Shown: in pieces, positions 26,228 through 33,400 of the stretch
Layout of the letters: every line of letters begins with the position of its first letter
How positions within the stretch are numbered: the stretch's first letter is position 1
From: Chitinophagaceae bacterium
GTDB taxonomy: Bacteria > Bacteroidota > Bacteroidia > Chitinophagales > Chitinophagaceae
Direction: 5' to 3'
Length of the DNA stretch: 46,755 nt
Assembly (NCBI GenBank): GCA_947476485.1
Contig: CANJQU010000023.1
Location: 1-46,755, forward strand
Position numbers and translations under genes: made by a program
The notes under the pieces: generated by a model
Database searches by the model: none
What the model was told of the DNA's origin: nothing
The model's input: only the letters and a program-made list of their open reading frames with translations

Positions 26228-27178
26228 CTATTTTTTCAGCTTAAGTAGTGAGGGGAAAAACAATAATGCGGTAAAATAGAATACTTCCTTTATATTTTTC
26301 CGGTCAGAGTATTTGAAATAATCTGAGGCGTTCTGCATGACGTATTTTATCTTTTCTAATCCCTTCAGGTCCTTCGAGCCAAAAATAAGTTTAATTTTTG
26401 ACATCTGCAATAAACGGGGCCGCATCAGGGCATTGTGCCTGTATTCGAAATATTCATTGGCACGTTCGTATAATCTGAACAGCTCGAAAAAAAATTCTTT
26501 CTTGGCTTTTTCTGTCTTTGTGATACCACCGGGATGTTCCCGGTACACACCTGTTTTGCCCGGCAGGCATTTTATCTTACCCTTATCGCTCAGCAATAAA
26601 TGCATCGCAATATCACCGCTCATTGCCTTTACATAAAACTCCGGAAGTGGCTTGGGAAGAATATTCCTGAAAAATAAAGTGGGTGTTGGTATAAAAACTT
26701 TTTCTGCGCTCACAATATCTTCAATGGAAAATTCATCCTTCGTGAGCACCGGATAGGGGTCTGTTGCGTCCTGGCCGTCTTCATCTTTCACCTCAACTCT
26801 TGTAAAACAGATCGTGAAATCGGGATTGGCCTCAAGAAAGTTGAACTGCATCTGCAGTTTATTAGGATCCGTCCAGTAATCATCCCCCTCCAGGAACGCG
26901 ATATACTTACCGCGGCAATGCATCAGCGCATTTACTGCGTTTGCCTTGGCCCCCATATTTTTTTCGGCATAAAGGGGCACGATTATATCGGGGTATTTTG
27001 CTGCATACTCCTCTATGATCTCCTTCGTCCTGTCCTTTGAGCCATCTTCGCCTATCACCATCTCAAACTTAAAATCACACTGCTGGCTCACAACGCCCTC
27101 TATCGCTCTTCTGATAAAATTCTCGTGATTGTAAGTGATGGTACAGACACTAACTAATGGCACACTACTACTATCCAT
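26228..27178 (-). CDS. Glycosyltransferase family 2
   Basis: A 316-residue GT-A inverting glycosyltransferase. PLVSVCTITYNHENFIRRAI, VIGEDGSKDRTKEII and the DxD-like YIAFLEGDDYWTDPNKL are the GT2 signatures, in order and with normal spacing. The C-terminal ~100 residues are basic and helical (LRPRLLQMSKIKLIFGSK), a pattern seen in membrane-associated GT2 enzymes acting on lipid-linked acceptors. Its start overlaps the end of the GNAT gene by 8 bases, indicating co-translation. Confidence 0.88.
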   Translation of the reverse strand: MDSSSVPLVSVCTITYNHENFIRRAIEGVVSQQCDFKFEMVIGEDGSKDRTKEIIEEYAAKYPDIIVPLYAEKNMGAKANAVNALMHCRGKYIAFLEGDDYWTDPNKLQMQFNFLEANPDFTICFTRVEVKDEDGQDATDPYPVLTKDEFSIEDIVSAEKVFIPTPTLFFRNILPKPLPEFYVKAMSGDIAMHLLLSDKGKIKCLPGKTGVYREHPGGITKTEKAKKEFFFELFRLYERANEYFEYRHNALMRPRLLQMSKIKLIFGSKDLKGLEKIKYVMQNASDYFKYSDRKNIKEVFYFTALLFFPSLLKLKK

Positions 27179-27731
27179 TCCAATAATTATTTTTACTTAC
27201 CAGCTCAAAATATTCATCACGGGTAATTCCGACTATGTGCCGGTCCCAATATCTGTTCTTCCTGAAGTACCATTTCTTTTGTGTGCCCTCTATGGTCCAG
27301 CCACACTTCTTTGTATATACGCCAAGTGAGCTGTCGTTGTATGCTATGATTGTTGTATCCAGCCGGTTTAGCCCCAGCTCTTCAAATGCAAACCTCATTA
27401 TTGCCATTATGGTATCTACGGCATATCCTTTGCCCCGCGCCGTTTTGTCTCCTATGGTCATTCCATGAGAAGCGTTCCGGTCCTTCCAGTTGATGTCTAC
27501 CAGGTTCGCAGAGCCTATGAGCCCAACACCCGGCACATCTATCGAATACCGTTGGTTGAGGGAATTAAGGTTGAGCGTTTCAAACCATTTCTGCTGATCG
27601 TTCATGCTCGAAGGGAAATGCCAGCCACCTATCATGGAAAGTATCTCCGGATCATTGGTCCATTTATGCAAAAAAGGGAGATCTTCCCTTTCTACCGCTC
27701 TCAGCGTTACCAGTTTTCCTTTAATTGCCAT
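27171..27731 (-). CDS. GNAT family N-acetyltransferase
   Basis: A 186-residue acetyltransferase of the RimJ/RimL-like GNAT group. LVTLRAVEREDLPFLHKWTND opens the fold. The acetyl-CoA binding motif appears as GDKTARGKGYAVDTI, followed by AFEELGLNRLDTTIIAYN, the conserved Asn, and KCGWTIEGTQKKWYF. In polysaccharide loci such enzymes acetylate the 4-amino group of nucleotide-linked sugars (PseH type is a known example), which fits its position next to aminotransferase genes. The substrate is inferred only from context. It follows the DegT-like gene by 3 bases. Confidence 0.85.
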   Translation of the reverse strand: MAIKGKLVTLRAVEREDLPFLHKWTNDPEILSMIGGWHFPSSMNDQQKWFETLNLNSLNQRYSIDVPGVGLIGSANLVDINWKDRNASHGMTIGDKTARGKGYAVDTIMAIMRFAFEELGLNRLDTTIIAYNDSSLGVYTKKCGWTIEGTQKKWYFRKNRYWDRHIVGITRDEYFELVSKNNYWNG

Positions 27732-27734
27732 TGT

Positions 27735-28700
27735 TTAAGTTAACTTAAAAATCGTTTCAATAATACTGTCCATATCCTCTTTATTGTATCGCTGGTCTAC
27801 AGGCAATGCTACAAGATTTTCCGATAAAAAATATTCATAGTTTTCCTTCGTCATCCACTTCCGCACATTTGGCCAGAAATCCGGAATGAAGATCTTTTCT
27901 TTGATCAGCAATCCTCTCAATTCCGGGTTAGACACCAGCAGCGGATAATTTAGGGCCGCGGTTGCCGAACTAAAATTAAGGTTTAGTTCATTAATTTTTG
28001 CCAGCTTGCTGTGTAAATACTGAAAATTCTCCTCACGGCGCTGCTTACACGATGAATAATCGATAGATGACATGATCGCCTGGCTTAAGAATGACATGTG
28101 CTTCATATCTGCTCCTGTGAGCCGCACCTCGTTTCTTAAAAAATCTTTATATCCTGGTTCTATCCCCGCATCATAATATTTTAGCAAATGCGTGCAGGAA
28201 TCGTAGGAGGTGTCTTGCGGCAGCGTGATCCGCTCACTTGCATCTGTCTGCAAATAAGCGCCATCGGGTACGCCAAAGAATTTCCGGCACGAGTAAAAGG
28301 TACTTGCGTTTGCAACAGGCCTCGAGAAAAATGATTGTGAATTATCTATTATTACATCCCTGCTTTCGCGGCTCAACTTCGCTACTGTATCATCTTTGAT
28401 ACCGAAGTAATTTACATATAACAGGCACTCACCTTCTTTTACTTTTATTTCCGCTGCCGGGTCAAGGTGCTCGTTTATATTATAGAACACATGCTTCAAA
28501 CCTAATTTTTGGATCGGCTCCAGCAGGGCATCGCAACTGTAGTAAGGAACATAGACCAAGGAGTATTTATTCACTCTTAATATATACTCCAGGGCATTTC
28601 TGCCGGTATTCAATCTTAATAACTGATCGTGATATTCCCGCCCTTTCGAAAATTCCATTCCTAAATAACCACCAAAACTACTCATGTAAAGTTTATTCAT
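27735..28700 (-). CDS. PLP-dependent aminotransferase-like protein (divergent DegT type)
   Basis: About 321 residues from ATG 28700 (ATG 28742 or TTG 28763 would add 14 or 21). A fold-type I PLP enzyme is suggested by RLNTGRNALEYIL (phosphate-binding region), YVPYYSCDALLEPI, the Asp of VIIDNSQSFFS and a candidate Schiff-base Lys in SCRKFFGVPDGAYL. The usual S-x-x-x-x-K-x-x DegT motif is shortened and altered, so activity on a standard keto sugar is uncertain. It sits between a canonical DegT gene and a GNAT gene. It may be an aminotransferase for an unusual sugar, or a non-catalytic homologue. Confidence 0.65.
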   Translation of the reverse strand: MNKLYMSSFGGYLGMEFSKGREYHDQLLRLNTGRNALEYILRVNKYSLVYVPYYSCDALLEPIQKLGLKHVFYNINEHLDPAAEIKVKEGECLLYVNYFGIKDDTVAKLSRESRDVIIDNSQSFFSRPVANASTFYSCRKFFGVPDGAYLQTDASERITLPQDTSYDSCTHLLKYYDAGIEPGYKDFLRNEVRLTGADMKHMSFLSQAIMSSIDYSSCKQRREENFQYLHSKLAKINELNLNFSSATAALNYPLLVSNPELRGLLIKEKIFIPDFWPNVRKWMTKENYEYFLSENLVALPVDQRYNKEDMDSIIETIFKLT

Positions 28701-28775
28701 GTTTATAAGTTGCCGGCAACATAGGTCACTGACAATTACCATACCGCTGGGGTAAAAATACAATAAAAATGGCGG

Positions 28776-29855
28776 TTAGTTATTTACAGCCCGTAATACA
28801 ATGCGTGCGATCATCTCGATCACTTCTTCGGTGAGATCATGAGATGAAGGAAGACATAAGATGCGACTGGCTATGTCTGCAGATACCGGTACATTCGCGG
28901 GCTTTACATAGTTCAGCGTTGACAGGCAAGGGTAGAAATAACGACGTGGGGATATTTTATGGCCTGCAAGCTCCTTGATCACTTTTAGCAATACTTGCTC
29001 GCTTTCAAAAACAAAGGGGCAATAGGCATAATTGAATCCTGCATCTTTATTAATTGTTATCATACCCAGGTTGGCATGCGCCATCCTTTTCTGATAAGTA
29101 TCCCAGATCAGTTTCCGCTTCGCCAGTATCTCATCTATGTATTTAAGATTACAAAGCCCCATCGCCGCATGGAATTCCGAGTTCTTGCCGTTTATCCCGA
29201 TCGTTGCAAACGTGTCCGGGCCATTATGCCCAAAGTTGCGCAGGAAAGACATCTCCCTCAGTAATGCAGCATCTTTTGTTACAACGGCGCCACCTTCGGT
29301 GGTGTGGAATAGCTTGGTAGCATGAAAACTTGTGGTACAGATATCGCCATATTCAAAAACAGACCGCCCTTTGTAGGTGGTGCCGAAAGCATGTGCGCCG
29401 TCATAAATAACCTTCAGGTTGTGTTTTGCGGCTATTTTTTCTATTGCTTCAATATCACATGGATTGCCGAAAACGTGGGTGGCCAAGATTGCAGTGGTCT
29501 TCGGCGTAATGGCTGCTTCGATCAGCGCCGGATTAATATTTAACGACGCCGGGTCTATATCTACAAATACCGGTTCGCATTCCTCCCACACTATGGATGA
29601 GGTGGTAGCTACAAAGCTGAATGGCGTGGTGATTATTTCTCCTTTAAGCTTTAGCGCCTTGATGGCGATCTGTAATGCAATGGTGCCGTTAGACAAAAAC
29701 AGAAGATGATCCACCCCCAGGAAGCTCTTCAGCTTCAGCTCCAGGTCATTTACCAGCGGGCCATTGTTAGTAAGCCATACGCGGTCCCAGATACCCTTCA
29801 GATATTGTTCATATTCCTCGTAAGGTGGCAGAAATGGTTTTGTAACGTTGATCAT
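28776..29855 (-). CDS. DegT/DnrJ/EryC1/StrS family sugar aminotransferase
   Basis: A 359-residue PLP-dependent nucleotide-sugar aminotransferase. LFLSNGTIALQIAIKAL binds the cofactor phosphate, Asp152 in YDGAHAFG contacts the pyridine nitrogen, and Lys181 in TSFHATKLFHTTEGGA is the Schiff-base lysine. NGKNSEFHAAMGLCNLKYID is also typical. The Lys motif differs from the SFFPSKPLGCYGDGG form of WbpE, and looks closer to enzymes aminating C4 of dTDP-4-keto-6-deoxyhexoses. The two roles (WbpE-like C3 amination or a separate 4-amino sugar) remain open. It is followed by the divergent DegT-like gene after 75 bases. Confidence 0.85.
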   Translation of the reverse strand: MINVTKPFLPPYEEYEQYLKGIWDRVWLTNNGPLVNDLELKLKSFLGVDHLLFLSNGTIALQIAIKALKLKGEIITTPFSFVATTSSIVWEECEPVFVDIDPASLNINPALIEAAITPKTTAILATHVFGNPCDIEAIEKIAAKHNLKVIYDGAHAFGTTYKGRSVFEYGDICTTSFHATKLFHTTEGGAVVTKDAALLREMSFLRNFGHNGPDTFATIGINGKNSEFHAAMGLCNLKYIDEILAKRKLIWDTYQKRMAHANLGMITINKDAGFNYAYCPFVFESEQVLLKVIKELAGHKISPRRYFYPCLSTLNYVKPANVPVSADIASRILCLPSSHDLTEEVIEMIARIVLRAVNN

Positions 29856-29864
29856 ATTGAAAAA

Positions 29865-30989
29865 TCAATTTGGATTAATTGTATTAACTGCTGCAAAAAT
29901 TACTGTTTCCTCTTCACTGATAGTATAATGCCCCATGTATATCTTGTACCCTAAATTCAAATTTAATATCCATAAAGGGATATCCGTAAAATCACCCATG
30001 CTATGATAAATGGCTATGGCGAGTTTGGGTTTGAACTTCATAATTGTGTTTCTCGCACCCTTCAGGGCATCAGGTTCAGCGCCTTCTATATCCATTTTAA
30101 TAAAGTCGACCCTGTCAAAATCTTTGCAAAGGTCATCTATTGAAAGGGTGTTTGCAATATCATCATAACCGTCAAACTCGTCAAGCGAAATACAACTTGC
30201 CGGCCCGTGATCTTTAAAAAACACTCTTACATTGCTTTTACACCACACCGGTCTTTTGATCAGCTCTATATTCTTTTCCAACTCAGGGTTTAGTGCAATA
30301 TTCCGTTCAAATATTTTTATGTTTAAGGGTATAAATTCAAAAGTAAAGACCTTGCCGGTTTCACCCACGATATCCGCAAAATAAAGCGCTGTATCGCCCC
30401 AACATCCACCGGCATCCACCACTATGTCTCCTTTGGATGCGCCGATCTCAGTATTTTTTGTTTTGTATCTGTATTGTTCCAGGATAAAATCGATCAAAAG
30501 ACCATTCGCGGTAAAGTAAATTTTTACGTTCTTTTTGATGTTATTCAAATCGAATTTATGCAGTTTCATATCCATGAAATGCGGATCAATGAAATCGCTT
30601 TTATCTTCCAGAAGATGCATTTTTTTCAATTCAGAAAAATAAGTATGCCCGCTTAAAGGCAGCTTCACTTTTCTGTACCCTAACATCCTGAAGCACACCA
30701 GCAAAACCATCAGGTCTTTTGATTCGCTGTCGCTAAGACCATTATACAATTTTTCAAGGGATGGGAAATAGGGGATCAGGTGATCATAAATGCGGTTGAT
30801 CGTGTTGTTTTGCTGATCAATGGAAACCTTATTTTTAAATATTAGTTTCTTAATAGTTGATTTTACCGTTACCGTTTCATAAGGGTCAGACCCTCCATAT
30901 CTTTCTTTGTCATAGTTATCGGTGTAATCATTGCGATTATTGGCTAAAATACAATTTATCATTTCCGTCTTAAAGTCCATAACACTCAT
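29865..30989 (-). CDS. FkbM family methyltransferase
   Basis: A 374-residue protein. The C-terminal ~210 residues form an FkbM-type SAM methyltransferase: IVVDAGGCWGDTALYFAD (motif I), KVFTFEFIPLNIKIFERNIALNP, and the family marker VDFIKMDIEGAEPDALKGA. The N-terminal ~150 residues are specific to this protein and are Lys- and Asp-rich. FkbM enzymes methylate sugar hydroxyls or related groups; in this locus the target is probably the polysaccharide or its precursor (inference). It lies between the Wzt ATPase gene and the DegT gene. Confidence 0.85.
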   Translation of the reverse strand: MSVMDFKTEMINCILANNRNDYTDNYDKERYGGSDPYETVTVKSTIKKLIFKNKVSIDQQNNTINRIYDHLIPYFPSLEKLYNGLSDSESKDLMVLLVCFRMLGYRKVKLPLSGHTYFSELKKMHLLEDKSDFIDPHFMDMKLHKFDLNNIKKNVKIYFTANGLLIDFILEQYRYKTKNTEIGASKGDIVVDAGGCWGDTALYFADIVGETGKVFTFEFIPLNIKIFERNIALNPELEKNIELIKRPVWCKSNVRVFFKDHGPASCISLDEFDGYDDIANTLSIDDLCKDFDRVDFIKMDIEGAEPDALKGARNTIMKFKPKLAIAIYHSMGDFTDIPLWILNLNLGYKIYMGHYTISEEETVIFAAVNTINPN

Positions 30990-31118
30990 ATTTTATAGCC
31001 CGTTTAACTCCAATCCGGATTGTTACTTTAGCTTTATTTCCGTCATCGGCACATATCCCGGCCAGGTATTTTCAAGGGCCCCGGAAGCGCCAGAAATGGT
31101 TTTGTTATCATAAGCAGA

Positions 31119-32378
31119 TCAGGTAAGTGTGAACGGCAGCGAGGGTCTTACTGCCCCTATCCATTTCCCAAACCAACTGCCTGTTCTTGGTTCGTCAACT
31201 ACTTCAAAAGTAAGTATATCTTCAATTGAAAATATTACAGGTCCCCTGTCCTTAACAAAAAACAGCCTTATCGTATAAATGTCGTCATTCAGCAGCCTTC
31301 CGGGTATCGTGAGCGTACTGCTATGGCGCCCCTTCCCTAGTGGTACCGACAGTGTCGAAACATTAAATATACAAAGCCCGGACGGTGTGCTCAGGAAAAG
31401 GCTGATATTAAGGTTGCACTCCTTGTGCAAAATAAATTCGAAGGTGATATCTATTTCTGTGGCAACATCGATCACGTCTACCCCTTCCGCCAGTTTTGGG
31501 TTTATCCGGGCGCTCATAATGCTGAGATACTCATTGCCGGGCGCTTCTTCTTCACTGCTCCACTCGGCAGCAATGCAATTTTTCACTTCCCGGCTCAGGT
31601 AGTTGTTAATTACTTTATCAGTTTCACCCAGGTCCACTATCTGACCTGATTTCAGGTAGATGGCGCTTTTGCACAGGCTTTGAACAGCCTGCATATTATG
31701 GCTCACAAATATTATTGTACGGCCATGGCTGGCAACATCACTCATTTTCCCAAGGCATTTCTTCTGGAACTCGGCATCACCCACCGCCAGCACCTCATCC
31801 ACTATCAGTATCTCCGGCTCAAGGTGCGCCGCTACGCCAAAGGCCAGGCGCACATACATACCCGAAGAATATCTTTTCACAGGTGTGTCTATATACATCT
31901 GCACACCGGCAAAATCAACGATCTCGTCAAATTTTCTGAGTATCTCCTTCCGGGTCATACCTAGTATAGCGCCGTTTAGAAAGATATTTTCACGCCCGGT
32001 GAGCTCCGGATGGAAACCTGTACCCACCTCAAGCAGGGATGCGATCCGGCCCTTCACTTTTATCTGCCCGGTTGTCGGGCTCGTTACCCGGGAGAGCAAT
32101 TTGAGCAACGTAGACTTTCCCGCGCCATTCTTGCCTATTATTCCCAGTGTATCGCCTTTGTGTATCTCAAAATTTATATCCTTCAGTGCCCATGCAAAAT
32201 CACTTTGCACGGTCTTGGTGCGGTCGTTTTCCGCGCCTATTTTCAGGTAGGGGTCTTCCTTGCCGCGTGTCATTGCCCACCACCGTTTCAGGTCATGGCT
32301 CAGCGTGCCGGTGCCCACCTGGCCCAGCCGGTATAGCTTGGAAATATTCTCCGCCTTTATGACTACCTCTTTACTCAT
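31119..32378 (-). CDS. wzt: Polysaccharide ABC exporter ATPase (Wzt-like) with C-terminal sugar-binding domain
   Basis: A 419-residue ATPase. Walker A is GIIGKNGAGKSTLLKLL, the signature is KRYSSGMYVRLAFGVA, and Walker B is EILIVDEVLAVGD, the wording typical of Wzt/KpsT-type polysaccharide and teichoic-acid exporters. A C-terminal extension of about 150 residues (from about 270) is beta-rich (VIDVATEIDITFEFIL, LLNDDIYTIRLFFV) and matches the Wzt carbohydrate-binding domain that recognises the capped non-reducing end of the glycan in E. coli O8/O9a. The permease gene precedes it by 6 bases. It implies export of a finished, probably end-modified, chain. Confidence 0.9.
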   Translation of the reverse strand: MSKEVVIKAENISKLYRLGQVGTGTLSHDLKRWWAMTRGKEDPYLKIGAENDRTKTVQSDFAWALKDINFEIHKGDTLGIIGKNGAGKSTLLKLLSRVTSPTTGQIKVKGRIASLLEVGTGFHPELTGRENIFLNGAILGMTRKEILRKFDEIVDFAGVQMYIDTPVKRYSSGMYVRLAFGVAAHLEPEILIVDEVLAVGDAEFQKKCLGKMSDVASHGRTIIFVSHNMQAVQSLCKSAIYLKSGQIVDLGETDKVINNYLSREVKNCIAAEWSSEEEAPGNEYLSIMSARINPKLAEGVDVIDVATEIDITFEFILHKECNLNISLFLSTPSGLCIFNVSTLSVPLGKGRHSSTLTIPGRLLNDDIYTIRLFFVKDRGPVIFSIEDILTFEVVDEPRTGSWFGKWIGAVRPSLPFTLT

Positions 32379-32384
32379 CGCTGC

Positions 32385-33251
32385 TTATACAGTATCTATA
32401 AACCGTTTCTCAACTTTATTAAAAATAATGAACCCGATCACCAGTGTCACAAGCGTAAAGGCAACACTGTACAAAAGCCATTTGATATCGAATACTCCCT
32501 GCCCGAAAAATCCGTATTTGAATGCTTCAAACAATGATGTAAGCGGGTTGAGAAGGAAAAATAATTTCTTCTTACCGTGAATTTCAGACAATGGGATGAT
32601 CACCGGCGTCATGTACATGGCCAGTTGTACGCCAAAGCCCACAAGGAAAATAAGATCGCGGTACTTGGTTGTGAGCGAGGTAATGATCGTTCCAAAACTA
32701 AAGCTCAGCAGAACAACCACTCCCAGCCAAATGGGCGAAAGCAGGATATACCAGTTTGGCGTTATTTTTTTGTCGATAAAAATATAATACAGCCACACCA
32801 GCAGGAACAGGCTGAACTGTATCAGGAACTTCACCAGGCCCGATACCACCTTCGACAAGGGAAGAATGATACGCGGAAAATAGACCTTGCCGAAAACCGT
32901 CGCATTTTCGGTAAATGTCTTGGAAGTTACATTAAGTGTGTCGGAAAAATAGCCCCATAGCGTAGTGCCGATTAGGTAGAAAAGCACCGCCGGAACAGCC
33001 CCTGTAGATATGTTGGCAATGCGGCTGAAAATGATCAGGAACATCATCGATGTGAGCAATGGCTGCACAACAAACCATATAGGCCCAAGGATCGTCTGCT
33101 TATATACCGTGATAATGTCTTTTTTTACAAACATGATCAGCAGGTCGCGGTAATGCCACAGTTCTCCAAAATGAAAATCCAGGTAGCCACGGCCCGAAGT
33201 GATATTGATATCCCACTTGTCTATATCATTATCCTTTATTGTATCAGCCAT
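32385..33251 (-). CDS. wzm: Polysaccharide ABC exporter permease (Wzm-like)
   Basis: A 288-residue ABC-2 type permease. LWHYRDLLIMFVKKDIITVYKQTILGPIW is the amphipathic N-terminal interface region, followed by six hydrophobic helices. The last ends near FTLVTLVIGFIIFNKVE, and FFLLNPLTSLFEAFKYGFFG is the conserved C-terminal stretch of Wzm/TagG permeases. With the Wzt ATPase it should move lipid-linked glycan across the inner membrane. Confidence 0.9.
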   Translation of the reverse strand: MADTIKDNDIDKWDINITSGRGYLDFHFGELWHYRDLLIMFVKKDIITVYKQTILGPIWFVVQPLLTSMMFLIIFSRIANISTGAVPAVLFYLIGTTLWGYFSDTLNVTSKTFTENATVFGKVYFPRIILPLSKVVSGLVKFLIQFSLFLLVWLYYIFIDKKITPNWYILLSPIWLGVVVLLSFSFGTIITSLTTKYRDLIFLVGFGVQLAMYMTPVIIPLSEIHGKKKLFFLLNPLTSLFEAFKYGFFGQGVFDIKWLLYSVAFTLVTLVIGFIIFNKVEKRFIDTV

Positions 33252-33337
33252 AACATTATTGTGCTTACCCTGCGTAAGTTTCTATATTGTTGATCTTCTT
33301 TTTTACCGTGCAAATGTCCAGGTGTGTTCTTTATTTC

Positions 33338-33365
33338 GTAGAGACGCAAAATTTTGCGTCTCTAC
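33338..33365. repeat. 28-base palindrome, copy 2 (centre AATT)
   Basis: Same GTAGAGACGCAA arms as the other copies but with centre AATT, still perfectly self-complementary. It lies between the wzm start (33251) and the end of the Wzc-like gene (33401). Confidence 0.95.
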
Positions 33366-33400
33366 ATTGCGCATGCGCATTTTTTTAAAACAGCGCCCTG

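Noticed and set aside
28776-29855. Firm call of the DegT enzyme as WbpE
   Set aside because: Its Schiff-base motif SFHATKLFHTTEGG differs from the SFFPSKPLGCYGDGG form of WbpE, so the specific role is left open.
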